DNA of 64,000 nucleotides, from contig CASPAC010000001.1 in NCBI GenBank assembly GCA_949419965.1, positions 62,001 to 126,000 of the forward strand. The letters are read 5' to 3'. Both the position numbers and the translations under genes were made by a program. The notes below the pieces were generated by a model. The model worked only from the letters and a program-made list of their open reading frames with translations. It was not told where the DNA came from and made no database searches. Source of the stretch: Bacteroidales bacterium. GTDB taxonomy: Bacteria; Bacteroidota; Bacteroidia; Bacteroidales; Rikenellaceae. Below are positions 51,872 to 60,599 of this stretch, piece by piece. Each line of letters begins with the position of its first letter. Positions within the stretch are counted from its first letter, which is position 1.

Positions 51872-52597
51872 ATGAAGACTTATAAGGGGCGCGGAGTAGT
51901 CCTCCATACGCTCAAATATGGCGATTCGTCGATGGTCGCTTTCTTGTTGACCGACGTCGGCGGGCGGCGCAGCTACATGGTGCAGGGCGTTCGCAGCCGC
52001 AGCGGCCGCGGGTCGAAGCTGGCGCTTTTCCAGCCCATGTTTCCCGTGGAGTTCGAAGGGTTGGAGCCGTCCCGCGGGCAGATGCACCGGTTCAAGGAGA
52101 TACGTACGGCTTTCGCCTTGCAAGGCTTGCCTTTCGACGTGCGCAAATCCACCGTGGGGCTTTTCATGGCGGAGGTGCTCTACCGGTTGGTGCGCGAGAG
52201 CGAGCCGAACGAAGCGTTGTTCGATTTCGTGTGGCATTCGGTCGGTGCGCTCGACGCCATGCAGGAGGGCGTGGCCAATTTCCACCTCTGGTTTTTGGCC
52301 AATCTGAGCCGCTTCCTCGGTTTCTGTCCTGGTAACGACTATGTGCCCGGCGCGTGGTTCGACATTCGCGAGGGGTTGTTCGTGCCGGTGCAGCCGGCCC
52401 ATACCGAGGTCATGACGCGCGATTGCGCCCGCATGCTGCGCGAGATGATGGATTGCGGCGTGCAGGAACTCGGTGCCGTCGCTCTCAACCGGGCGCAGCG
52501 GGTCGAGTTTCTCAATGCCATGCTGGTTTACTTCGGTTATCATCTCGACGCCATCAGTGCCGTACAATCGGTGCGGATTTTGCGGGAGGTGTTTTAA
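51872..52597 (+). CDS. recO: DNA repair protein RecO
   Basis: A 241-residue protein with the N-terminal OB fold (KTYKGRGVVLHTLKYGDSSMVAFLLTDVGGRRSYMVQGVR) and helical C-terminal domain (ANFHLWFLANLSRFLGFCPG). RecO anneals DNA and helps RecA onto SSB-coated strands. The four-Cys zinc site known from some RecO proteins is absent, as usual in this phylum. The start has an ATG preceded by a purine-poor region. Confidence 0.9.
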   Translation: MKTYKGRGVVLHTLKYGDSSMVAFLLTDVGGRRSYMVQGVRSRSGRGSKLALFQPMFPVEFEGLEPSRGQMHRFKEIRTAFALQGLPFDVRKSTVGLFMAEVLYRLVRESEPNEALFDFVWHSVGALDAMQEGVANFHLWFLANLSRFLGFCPGNDYVPGAWFDIREGLFVPVQPAHTEVMTRDCARMLREMMDCGVQELGAVALNRAQRVEFLNAMLVYFGYHLDAISAVQSVRILREVF

Positions 52598-52614
52598 AAC
52601 TCTGTTCCGAGCAT

Positions 52615-53073
52615 ATGAGGCCGATGAATCATAGCGTGAAATACCCGTCAGACACCTCCACGAACCTTTGGCGTCGTAATCTGCGCTGCCGGTCGGCAGC
52701 GTGGGGCGGAGCCGTCTTGGTGGCGGTTTTTTGTTGCGTCGTCGGTCGTGCCCAGGAGCCGCAGCCCGGTTTTTTGCTGGTCGACTCCCTGCGGCAGGAG
52801 GGTTTCGTCGTGTCCGATTCGCTGGGGGTGCTTGCGCCCTGGACGCCCGACTTCCGGTCGATGGAGCCGATCCGCACGTCGCCCCTGGTTTCGATGGCTT
52901 CGGTCGTTGAGGTTCAGCTCGAAAACCGGCCCCGCCATATCGTTGTGATCGACAACAACACGCTGCGCCTGGGGCGTTATTTCAACCTCTCCAACGGTCA
53001 GGCCTGGCATTGGGGGCCGTTTCTGAATGCGTATCTCGATGCGCGCACCCTGTCGTTCCCCATGCCGCGGTAA
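52615..53073 (+). CDS. small secreted protein of unknown function
   Basis: A 152-residue protein. After a basic N-terminus (KYPSDTSTNLWRRNLRCRS) comes a hydrophobic segment (WGGAVLVAVFCCVVGRA) that reads as a signal peptide; the mature part has two small beta stretches (VVEVQLENRPRHIVVIDNNTLRLGRYFNLSNGQ). No family recognised. It follows recO by 17 bases and is followed by a porin gene after 88 bases. Confidence 0.6.
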   Translation: MRPMNHSVKYPSDTSTNLWRRNLRCRSAAWGGAVLVAVFCCVVGRAQEPQPGFLLVDSLRQEGFVVSDSLGVLAPWTPDFRSMEPIRTSPLVSMASVVEVQLENRPRHIVVIDNNTLRLGRYFNLSNGQAWHWGPFLNAYLDARTLSFPMPR

Positions 53074-53161
53074 CGATATGCTGTTTTTACGTATTTTCGC
53101 TTATTGATTCATTGTCCGGGATTTCCGACTTTTGTACTTACAACCCGAATTTTCCCGTTCC

Positions 53162-54229
53162 ATGAAGAAATATTTGTTTCTCTTTTTTTTGTCTTCGATC
53201 TTTTGCCGTGTTGCAACGGCTCGGAATCACGTCGAAGCGTCTTCCCCGTCCGATACCCTCGCTGCTCGCGTCGCCGTGCTCGAAGCGCGGACTTCGACCT
53301 GGGACAAGATCGTGTCCCGGCTGCCCGAGTTTTCGGGCTACGTGCAGGCCGGATACCAATATGGCGGGGAGGCGTCCTCGTTCTTTCTCAAGCGCGTGCG
53401 TTTGAGCATCGCCGGAGACATCGTGCCGAAACTCGACTACAAGATACAATTCGAGTTCTGCAAGCCGCAGTTGGTCGACGCTTATTTGCAGTATAGTCCT
53501 TTCCGCCAGCTCAAGCTCAAGGTCGGTCAGTACAAGATTCCCTTTTCGATCGAGAATACCGATTATCCTCCTACCCGTTTTGAGTTGATCGAGTATCCTC
53601 TTGCTTTGTGCAAGCTCGTCGGCTTCGGTTCCGATCTGTGCGGGATTTCGGCTTCCGGACGCGAGTTGGGGGCCACGCTCTCCGGCGGTTTCTTTCCGCG
53701 GCAGGGCCGGAATGTCGTCGGCTATGATTTCAGCGTCTTCAACGGCGAGGGGATCAACACCTGGGACAAGAACAAGTCCAAGGATGTCGTTGCCCGTCTG
53801 AGCTTGCGCCCCGTCGACGGGTTGTTGCTGTCGGGGTCTTATTATTGGGGCGAATACGGTGCGTCATATTTCAAGCGCGAGCGTTACGGGGCCGGTATCT
53901 GCTACGACCGCGGTGCCGTCGTCGTCCGCGGCGAGTGGATCGGCGGACGCACCGGCAGCGATCATGGCGAGTTCGGCAGCGACGGTTGGTATCTGCTGGC
54001 CGGTTGGCGTGCTCCGTATAATCTGATGCCCGTCGTGCGGTTCGATACCTTTGCCGAGAATACTTCTGCGCGTTCCGCGACTCGACAGGATAACTATACC
54101 GTGGGTTTGCTCTGGGCACCTGTCAAGCATTTGCGTTGTCAGATCAACTATACTTATGAAAACTACGGCCCGGCCTTCGATACTGCGGCCCGCAGCGTAG
54201 TTGCCGTCATGTTCACGGGCATGTTCTGA
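53162..54229 (+). CDS. OprO/OprP-type porin
   Basis: A 355-residue outer-membrane protein (signal MKKYLFLFFLSSIFCRVATA). A short predicted coiled coil (LAARVAVLEARTSTWDKIVSRL) is followed by a barrel with FSGYVQAGYQYGGEASSFFLKRVRLSIAGDI, YKIQFEFCKPQLVDAYLQYSPFRQLKLKVGQYKIPFS, repeated strands and terminal Phe (VVAVMFTGMF), as in phosphate-selective-porin family proteins. True ligand unknown. It is 55 bases upstream of a YeiH-type exporter. Confidence 0.85.
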   Translation: MKKYLFLFFLSSIFCRVATARNHVEASSPSDTLAARVAVLEARTSTWDKIVSRLPEFSGYVQAGYQYGGEASSFFLKRVRLSIAGDIVPKLDYKIQFEFCKPQLVDAYLQYSPFRQLKLKVGQYKIPFSIENTDYPPTRFELIEYPLALCKLVGFGSDLCGISASGRELGATLSGGFFPRQGRNVVGYDFSVFNGEGINTWDKNKSKDVVARLSLRPVDGLLLSGSYYWGEYGASYFKRERYGAGICYDRGAVVVRGEWIGGRTGSDHGEFGSDGWYLLAGWRAPYNLMPVVRFDTFAENTSARSATRQDNYTVGLLWAPVKHLRCQINYTYENYGPAFDTAARSVVAVMFTGMF

Positions 54230-54284
54230 GTGACAAGCAGCCCTTGCCGGGCTGCGGTTCTTTCGATCGATCAAACCTCTTCTT

Positions 54285-55568
54285 ATGAAAAATTTGCTTG
54301 AAAAACTCCGCACCGAAGATTGGGTCGTAGTTTGGATTTCCGTGCCGCTGTTGTTGTTGGCGCTCGCGGTTCCCGGAAAGTTGCCTGCTGTTCCGTCGAC
54401 TTTGATCGGCAGCGTCGCGTGGTACAACATCGCCTTGTTGTTTCTCCTTTGCCTGGCGGTGCTTTATGTCGGGTCATGGCTTTTGCAGCGCCCCATGAAA
54501 GGGCTTTTGCCGTCGTTCGTCATGGTCTTCGCCGTTTCGCTCCTCGCTCAGGTCGTTGCCAAGATTCCGCAGGTGGCTTATTATGGATTCGAGTCGGTCT
54601 TCTTTTCTGTTGTTTTCGGATTGTTGATCCGCAATCTATGGCATGTTCCCGAGTGGATGAAGCCCGCTGTGCAGGGCGAGTTCTACATCAAGATCGGCGT
54701 CGTGTGTCTGGGTGCCACCATCCTGTTCAGCGATGTCATGAAGTCCGGCATCTTCGGGCTTTTGCAGGCATGCGTCGTGGTCGCCGTCGTGTGGTTCTTC
54801 GCATTCCGGCTTTCGCGCCGGGCGAAGGTCGACGAGCGGTCGGCCATGATCCTTTCGTCGGGCGTCTCGATCTGCGGCGTTTCGGCTTGCATCACGGCTG
54901 CGCGCGTAGCCGGCGGCGATGACAAGAAGTTGTCGTACATCGTCTCGCTCGTTCTGATCGTCGTCGTGCCCATGATCTACCTCATGCCTTGGCTGGCGCG
55001 TACGGTGCTGCCTTTGATCTTCTCCGACCCGCAGACCTTGCAGGAGGTGGCCGGCGCCTGGATCGGCGGTACGATCGACACCACGTCGGGCGTCGCCGCG
55101 TCGAGCACCATCGTCGGTGAGGTCGCCAACCAGCATGCCGTCATCATCAAGGCGGCGCAGAACGTCCTGATCGGCGTCGTGGCGTTCTTCATCGCACTTT
55201 ATCTTTCGGCCCGCGGCGGGCAAGGCAGCTCCGGACGTCCGTCGTTGGGCATCGTGTGGGAGAAGTTTCCCAAGTTCATCATCGGCTTCGTCGCCGCATC
55301 GCTCCTGTTCAGCTTGTGCCAGTCGGGCGGGGTCTTCACGCTTTCCGACAAGGGCAAATGGATCGAGCCGGGCGTCGCCAAGATGTTTTCCACGGTTTTC
55401 TTTTCGCTCGCGTTCGTCTGCATCGGTCTCGATACTCGGCTCAAGGATATTGTTTCCCGCGAGAACCGCAATCTTCTGTGGGCTTTCCTCGGGGCGCAGG
55501 CGTTCAATGTCGTGGTCACGTTGATCGTGGCGTGTCTCTTCTTCGGGGTGTTGAAACCGATGCTCTAA
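54285..55568 (+). CDS. YeiH/UPF0324 family putative sulfate exporter
   Basis: A 427-residue membrane protein with about 11 helices. Family signatures are YIKIGVVCLGATILFSDV, ILSSGVSICGVSACITAARV and GAWIGGTIDTTSGVAASSTI. Family members have been linked to sulfonate or sulfite export, with the substrate uncertain. Compared with the shorter enterobacterial YeiH, this form has the 60-80 extra N-terminal residues seen in Bacteroidetes. Terminated by the hairpin at 55573. Confidence 0.88.
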   Translation: MKNLLEKLRTEDWVVVWISVPLLLLALAVPGKLPAVPSTLIGSVAWYNIALLFLLCLAVLYVGSWLLQRPMKGLLPSFVMVFAVSLLAQVVAKIPQVAYYGFESVFFSVVFGLLIRNLWHVPEWMKPAVQGEFYIKIGVVCLGATILFSDVMKSGIFGLLQACVVVAVVWFFAFRLSRRAKVDERSAMILSSGVSICGVSACITAARVAGGDDKKLSYIVSLVLIVVVPMIYLMPWLARTVLPLIFSDPQTLQEVAGAWIGGTIDTTSGVAASSTIVGEVANQHAVIIKAAQNVLIGVVAFFIALYLSARGGQGSSGRPSLGIVWEKFPKFIIGFVAASLLFSLCQSGGVFTLSDKGKWIEPGVAKMFSTVFFSLAFVCIGLDTRLKDIVSRENRNLLWAFLGAQAFNVVVTLIVACLFFGVLKPML

Positions 55569-55572
55569 ATTG

Positions 55573-55604
55573 AAAAATAAAAGGCCTCACGGCCTTTTAT
55601 TTTT
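55573..55604. terminator. bidirectional terminator between YeiH gene and ygiQ
   Basis: Perfect 14-bp stem, arms 55573-55586 and 55591-55604, loop TCAC. The core GGCC is flanked by A-rich and T-rich arms, giving a U-tail on both strands; it lies between convergent genes and includes the stop codon of the YgiQ gene. Confidence 0.85.
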
Positions 55605-57297
55605 TGAAGAAGTAGCTTTTCTGCCGGCGTTTCTCCTCCTGCGAGCGGGCGACGTAGACTTTTTCGTGGGTGTAGGGGTTTTCGCCCGTGTAGAACATGA
55701 CCGACGAGAGGGTCAGCGGTGTGGGTGTCAGGTCTTGCACTTGTTCGAGCGTGAAGTGGAGTTTGCCCAGCACTTTTTGCGACAGCGCCCGCATGTCGCG
55801 TTCCGTGCAGCCCGGGTGCGACGAGATGAAGTAGGGGATCAGCTGGTAGGGCAGCTCCTCGGTGCGGCAGATGCGTCGGAAGTCGGTGTGCAGCCGTTCG
55901 AACATCGCGAACGGAGGTTTACGCATCAGCTTCAGCACCGGGTCTTCCGTGTGCTCGGGCGCCACCTTCAGCCGGCCCGACGTGTGGTGCTTGAGCACCG
56001 TCGCCAGGTAGGGCGAGTCGTCGAACAGGTCGTAGCGGATGCCGCTGCCGATAAAGGCTTTCTTGATGCCTTTCACGGCCCGGATCTTGGCATAGAGGTC
56101 GAGCGCTGGCCGGTGGTCGTTGTTCAGATTGGGGCATTTGGCCGGGTGCAGGCACGACGCCCGGCGGCATTTGCGGCACGCTTCGCGGTCGCGGCCGCCC
56201 ATGCGGTACATGTTGGCCGAGGGGCCTCCGACATCCGACAGGTAGCCCTTGAATCCCGGCATCTTCGTTATTCGTTCCACTTCGGCCAGTATCGAGCGTT
56301 CGCTGCGCGAGTGGATGAACTTGCCCTGGTGGGCCGAGATCGTGCAGAACGAGCAGCCTCCGAAGCAGCCGCGGTGGATGTTTACCGAGAATTTGATCAT
56401 CTCCCACGCCGGTATGGCGCCCTTGCCGTTGTAGCGCGGGTGGGGCGCCCGTTCGTAGGGCAGGTCGAACGAACGGTCGAGTTCTTCGGTCGTCAGCGTC
56501 GCCTGGGGCGGCGTTACCACCGTGTAGCGGTCGCCCGCGCGTTCGACCAGCGTCGCTTCCGGCTCCGGCAGGTTGCTTTGGGTTTCGATGATCGTGAAGT
56601 TTTCGCCGAACGCCCGTTTGTCCGCACAGCATTCCTCATAACTGTGCAGGCGGATCGTCGTCGTCGGATCGAGCCGCGAGACGTAGGCTTCGTCGGCCAG
56701 GAACGCCACCTGGCGGATTTTGCGCAGCAGCTTGGCGTTGTAGCCGTTGCGCATCGCGCGGGCCACTTGTTGGATCACTCCTTCGCCCATGCCGTAGATC
56801 AGCAGGTCGGCGCCCGATTCGGCCAGAATCGAGGGTTTGAGCGTGTCGCTCCAGTAGTCGTAGTGGGTCAGTCGGCGCAGCGACGCTTCGATGCCGCCCA
56901 CGACCACCGGCGTGTGGGGGTAGAGTCGTTTGAGTATCCGCGTGTAGACCGTCACGGCGTAGTCGGGGCGGAATCCCGCTTTGCCGCCCGGCGTGTAGGC
57001 GTCGTCGTGGCGCAGCCGCAGGTTGGCCGTGTAGTGGTTGACCATCGAGTCCATCGCCCCGGCCGTCACGCCGAAAAAGAGACGCGGGGCACCCAGCTTC
57101 GTGAAGTCGCGCAGGTCGTCGCGCCAGTTGGGCTGGGGCACGATCGCCACCCGGTAGCCCTCGGCTTCGAGCAGCCGCCCGATCACTGCGGCGCCGAATG
57201 CCGGATGGTCGATGTAGGCGTCGCCCGTGAAAAGCACGACGTCCAGCTCGTCCCACCCTCGGGCACGCACTTCTTTTATGGTTGTAGGCAAAAACAA
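55597..57297 (-). CDS. YgiQ family radical SAM protein
   Basis: A radical-SAM protein of about 566 residues. The N-terminal B12-binding-like domain (GWDELDVVLFTGDAYIDHPAFG, IVPQPNWRDDLRDFTKLG) precedes HYDYWSDTLKPSILAESGADLLIYGMGE. The core has the cluster motif CFGGCSFC and a Cys-rich loop (CRKCRRASCLHPAKCP). Function unknown, conserved in many bacteria. The start is uncertain: the conserved FLPTTIKEV is preceded only by TTG codons (57297), with no in-frame ATG before the upstream gene. Last gene of the tgt operon. Confidence 0.88.
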   Translation of the reverse strand: MFLPTTIKEVRARGWDELDVVLFTGDAYIDHPAFGAAVIGRLLEAEGYRVAIVPQPNWRDDLRDFTKLGAPRLFFGVTAGAMDSMVNHYTANLRLRHDDAYTPGGKAGFRPDYAVTVYTRILKRLYPHTPVVVGGIEASLRRLTHYDYWSDTLKPSILAESGADLLIYGMGEGVIQQVARAMRNGYNAKLLRKIRQVAFLADEAYVSRLDPTTTIRLHSYEECCADKRAFGENFTIIETQSNLPEPEATLVERAGDRYTVVTPPQATLTTEELDRSFDLPYERAPHPRYNGKGAIPAWEMIKFSVNIHRGCFGGCSFCTISAHQGKFIHSRSERSILAEVERITKMPGFKGYLSDVGGPSANMYRMGGRDREACRKCRRASCLHPAKCPNLNNDHRPALDLYAKIRAVKGIKKAFIGSGIRYDLFDDSPYLATVLKHHTSGRLKVAPEHTEDPVLKLMRKPPFAMFERLHTDFRRICRTEELPYQLIPYFISSHPGCTERDMRALSQKVLGKLHFTLEQVQDLTPTPLTLSSVMFYTGENPYTHEKVYVARSQEEKRRQKSYFFKK

Positions 57298-57343
57298 ATC
57301 GAGCGGTCGGATTCCCTTTTTGTTATACGGGGATGTTTGTTTT

Positions 57344-58423
57344 TCAGTTCTCTTTTTCGGCTGTCGCGGCGTAGTTGTCCCACTTGGTCAGCAAGGCCCG
57401 GAAATCCGCCGGCAGCTCGCTCTCGAAGCGCATTTCGCGGCGGGTCGTGGGGTGGTCGAAACCCAGCGACTGGGCATGCAGGGCATGGCGGGGCATCAGG
57501 GCGAAGCAGTTTTCGATGAATTGTTTGTATTTGGCGAACGTCGTTCCCTTGAGTATGCGGTCGCCGCCGTAGCGTTCATCGTTGAAAAGCGGATGTCCCT
57601 GCCAAGCCATGTGTACGCGGATCTGGTGCGTGCGCCCCGTCTCCAGGCGGCATTCGACCAGCGTCACGTAGCCGTAGCGTTTCAGCACGCGCCAGTGGGT
57701 TACGGCATGTTTGCCGTCCGAGCCGTCTTCGAATACATACATTTTTTGTCGTTCGCGGGGGCTGCGGCCTATGTTTCCCGTGATCGTTCCCTCGTCTTCG
57801 GCGAAGTCGCCCCACACCAGAGCCACGTAGCGGCGGTAGATCGTGTGGTCGAAAAATTGTTTCGCCAGCCGGGCATGGGTCTGTTCGTTCTTGGCCACGA
57901 CCAGCAGTCCCGACGTGTTCTTGTCTATGCGGTGCACCAACCCCGCGCGCATGCCGCCGCTGTCGGCGATCTCCGTGCCGCGCAGATGCCAGGCCAGGGC
58001 GTTGACCAGCGTCCCCGAGTGGTTGCCCACGCCCGGATGCACCACCATGCCGGCTTCCTTGTCGACCAGCAGCAGGTCGTCGTCTTCGTAGGGGATTTCG
58101 AGCGGAATTTCTTCCGGGTGGATTTCGTTGTCGCGCCGCGGATAGGGCAGCACGATCCGGATGCGGTCGAGCGGCTTGACCTTGTAGCTCGCCTTGGCCG
58201 GCATGTCGTTTACCAGGATGTTGCCGCTGTCGGCCGCCGCCTGGATGCGGTTGCGCGAGCAGTGCTCCATGCGCGCCACCAGGAACTTGTCCAGGCGCAG
58301 CATCGTCTGCCCCTTGTCGGCTACGACCGAGAAGTGTTCGTAGAGGCCGTCCTGCTCGCTCTCCTCCTCGCCCAGGGCCGGGTCGTCGAGCAGGTCGTCG
58401 TCCATGTAGGGTGCGTTGTCCAT
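57344..58423 (-). CDS. rluD: 23S rRNA pseudouridine synthase, RluD-like
   Basis: A 359-residue enzyme. An acidic N-terminal extension (MDNAPYMDDDLLDDPALGEE) precedes an S4 domain (LRLDKFLVARMEHCSRNRIQAAADSGNILVND) and the RluA-type catalytic domain with HRIDKNTSGLLVVAK (catalytic Asp), YVALVWGDF, CRLETGRTHQIRVHMAWQGHPLFND. RluD makes pseudouridines in helix 69 of 23S rRNA; whether this one is RluD or another RluA-family member is judged from the S4 domain. The start overlaps the stop of the PASTA gene (ATGA). Confidence 0.9.
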   Translation of the reverse strand: MDNAPYMDDDLLDDPALGEEESEQDGLYEHFSVVADKGQTMLRLDKFLVARMEHCSRNRIQAAADSGNILVNDMPAKASYKVKPLDRIRIVLPYPRRDNEIHPEEIPLEIPYEDDDLLLVDKEAGMVVHPGVGNHSGTLVNALAWHLRGTEIADSGGMRAGLVHRIDKNTSGLLVVAKNEQTHARLAKQFFDHTIYRRYVALVWGDFAEDEGTITGNIGRSPRERQKMYVFEDGSDGKHAVTHWRVLKRYGYVTLVECRLETGRTHQIRVHMAWQGHPLFNDERYGGDRILKGTTFAKYKQFIENCFALMPRHALHAQSLGFDHPTTRREMRFESELPADFRALLTKWDNYAATAEKEN

Positions 58424-59406
58424 CAGTCGAAGAAGCTGTCGGGGTCGGATTGGTTTTGTTTCCCCGCAGCGGGGGTTTCGACGACCGGTTCGGCAGCCGT
58501 CGGTTCGGCGTATTCCAGTTTCGCCCGGGCGATCGAGTCGGCGCGCTCCTGCTCGCGGCGCTGGCGGGCCTGGGCCGCCTCGATGGCCCGTTGTTCTGCG
58601 TCCTGGCGAATTTTCTCCAATTTCGCTTCGTCGAGGGTCAGTTGCAGGTCGACTTTCGCGCCCAGATGCAGGCGGCGTTCCGCGGCGGGTTGTTGTAGAT
58701 AGACGCGCGCATCTTTTTGGTTGAGCAGGTTGATGCCCTTGTCGAAAGCGATCTTTCCGACGTTGAGTCCCGATTCCCACAGCCGGCCCTTGGCTTCTTT
58801 GAGCGTCAGACCCACGGTCTCGGGCACATAGGTTGCGTTGTGTCCCGGCGCCACGCCCACGTAGAGTGTCACGCCCGAGCCCATTTCGGCTTCGAGGCGG
58901 CTGGAGGGTGTGACGGCGCGGCCCGCTACGAATTGGCTCAGCACATAATTGGTCGCCATGTCGGTGCGGTAGATCAGTTCGCTGATTTCCAGTCCTGCGA
59001 TTTCCAGCATATTCTTGGCCTGGCGCAGCGAGCGGTCGGCCACATAGGGCACAGGCACCATCTTCTGGCGGAAGGAGTTGATCGTGATGTAGACCGTGCG
59101 GCCGGGCTTCACTTCCACGCCGCCCGCGGGCAGCTGATCCAGCACGATGCCGCCTTCGTAGGTCGGCACGAAGAGAGAGTCGTTGATTTGCAGGCGCAGG
59201 TCGTGTTTGCGGGCCGTGCGCTGGGCCTCGCGCAGCGGCATGCCCGAGAAGTCGGGCACCGTGCGCCGGTGTCCGTGGCGGGTGCCGATCTGCATGGCTA
59301 TGTGGGCGGTCACGGCCAGGGCCGCGATGATCGCGCAGATCAGGAAGAGGTTGTAGATCAGCGAGTGCTCTTTGAGCCGCTGCCACAGGGATGCGGGTTT
59401 CTGCAT
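58423..59406 (-). CDS. PASTA domain membrane protein
   Basis: A 327-residue protein with one N-terminal membrane helix (IYNLFLICAIIAALAVTAHIAMQI) followed by three PASTA repeats (VPDFSGMPLREAQRTARKHDLRL; VPYVADRSLRQAKNMLEIAGLEI; VPETVGLTLKEAKGRLWESGLNV). A charged coiled-coil tail (LDEAKLEKIRQDAEQRAIEAAQARQ) completes it. PASTA repeats bind peptidoglycan fragments. Unlike Firmicutes Ser/Thr kinases or PBPs, no enzyme domain is attached. The gene is coupled to rluD, a pairing I recall from other Bacteroidetes. Confidence 0.9.
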   Translation of the reverse strand: MQKPASLWQRLKEHSLIYNLFLICAIIAALAVTAHIAMQIGTRHGHRRTVPDFSGMPLREAQRTARKHDLRLQINDSLFVPTYEGGIVLDQLPAGGVEVKPGRTVYITINSFRQKMVPVPYVADRSLRQAKNMLEIAGLEISELIYRTDMATNYVLSQFVAGRAVTPSSRLEAEMGSGVTLYVGVAPGHNATYVPETVGLTLKEAKGRLWESGLNVGKIAFDKGINLLNQKDARVYLQQPAAERRLHLGAKVDLQLTLDEAKLEKIRQDAEQRAIEAAQARQRREQERADSIARAKLEYAEPTAAEPVVETPAAGKQNQSDPDSFFD

Positions 59407-59416
59407 GTCTTTCGCA

Positions 59417-60598
59417 TTATTTGGGGGCCTTCCGGTAGAGGTAGACCGCGATGAACAGATAGATGATGTTCGGAAGCCATACGGCCAGCCAGGGGGGCAG
59501 CGAGCCGCTTTTGGCGAATTCCTCGAAGAAGCGGTTGAACAGGATGTAGGAGAAGCAGAGGCCCGTGCCGATGCCGATGTGCAGGCCCGTGCCGCCGCGC
59601 ACCTTGCGCGAGGAGAGCGACACGCCGATGAGCGTCAGGATGAACGTCGAGAGCGGATAGGCGTAGCGGGCGTGGCGTTCGACTTCGATGATGTTGATTG
59701 CGTCCGAGCCTTTGGCCCGCTGCTGGGCCAGGAAACGGTTCAGTTCCGAGATGTTCATCGTCTGGATCAGTTCGTTGACCCGCCCCAGTTCGCTCACTTC
59801 CAGATTGATGAGCGTGTCCAGGTTGCGGAACTGTTCGAAGGTCTCCGTTCCCGAGGCGTCGAATTCGCGTTTGGTGTAGCGCGGAGCCGTCCAGCGCTTG
59901 GTCTCGGGGTCGAAGCGGGTCTCCGAGGCTTCGAGCGAGCGGATCATCGAGCCGCTTTCGTAGTGTTCCAGTACGAAGAACGAGGCCTGGTGCGAAGCGT
60001 CTCGGTAGCCGCGGATGTAGACGAACGTGCCCGGCTCGATCTGGCGGTAGATGTGCTGGTCGTATTGGGTATTCTGCTTGCGTTTGATGTACTGCGATTC
60101 GAACTCCACGATCTTGCGCTGCGAGAGCGGGATGACCCAGAGGTTGAGCGTGAGCGAAAGGCCGCCGATGATCAGGGCGCCCAGGAAGTAGGGCCACATC
60201 AGCCGCCGGAACGACATGCCGCCCGAGAGCATGGCCACGATTTCGGTCTGGTAGGCCATCTTCGAGGTAAAGAAGATGCAGGCGATGAAAGTGAACAGGC
60301 CGCTGAACTGGTTGATGAAGAACGGGATGAAGTTCAGGTAGTAGTCGAAGATCACGCTTCGCAGCGGTGCATGCAGCTCGGTAAAGTCGTCGATTTTCTC
60401 CACATAGTCGAAAAGCACGACTACCACGATAATCATCGCTATGGCGAAGAAGTAGGTCGACAGAAACTTGCCTAAGATGTAGCGGTCGAGAATCTTGTAT
60501 CCCGGAAATCGGAACGTTTTCGACAAGCCGGAGACCGGGCCGGGCTTGTCCGCCTTGCGCCGGGAGGCGAAAAACTGCATGGAACCGAACCTCATCAT
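59417..60598 (-). CDS. LptF/LptG family permease (lipopolysaccharide export)
   Basis: A 393-residue inner-membrane protein with YKILDRYILGKFLSTYFFAIAMIIVVVVLFDYVEKIDDF, the typical opening, three N-terminal helices, a periplasmic beta-jellyroll (FVYIRGYRDASHQASFFVLEHYESGS), then three C-terminal helices including STFILTLIGVSLSSRKVRGGTG. It forms the transmembrane part of the LptBFG exporter. Start: MM at 60598/60595, one base after the tgt stop; an ATG at 60580 is also possible. Whether F or G cannot be decided. Confidence 0.9.
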   Translation of the reverse strand: MMRFGSMQFFASRRKADKPGPVSGLSKTFRFPGYKILDRYILGKFLSTYFFAIAMIIVVVVLFDYVEKIDDFTELHAPLRSVIFDYYLNFIPFFINQFSGLFTFIACIFFTSKMAYQTEIVAMLSGGMSFRRLMWPYFLGALIIGGLSLTLNLWVIPLSQRKIVEFESQYIKRKQNTQYDQHIYRQIEPGTFVYIRGYRDASHQASFFVLEHYESGSMIRSLEASETRFDPETKRWTAPRYTKREFDASGTETFEQFRNLDTLINLEVSELGRVNELIQTMNISELNRFLAQQRAKGSDAINIIEVERHARYAYPLSTFILTLIGVSLSSRKVRGGTGLHIGIGTGLCFSYILFNRFFEEFAKSGSLPPWLAVWLPNIIYLFIAVYLYRKAPK

Positions 60599-60599
60599 C

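Noticed and set aside
55570..57519. 649-codon plus-strand frame
   Set aside because: Antisense to ygiQ, whose radical-SAM motif is unmistakable.
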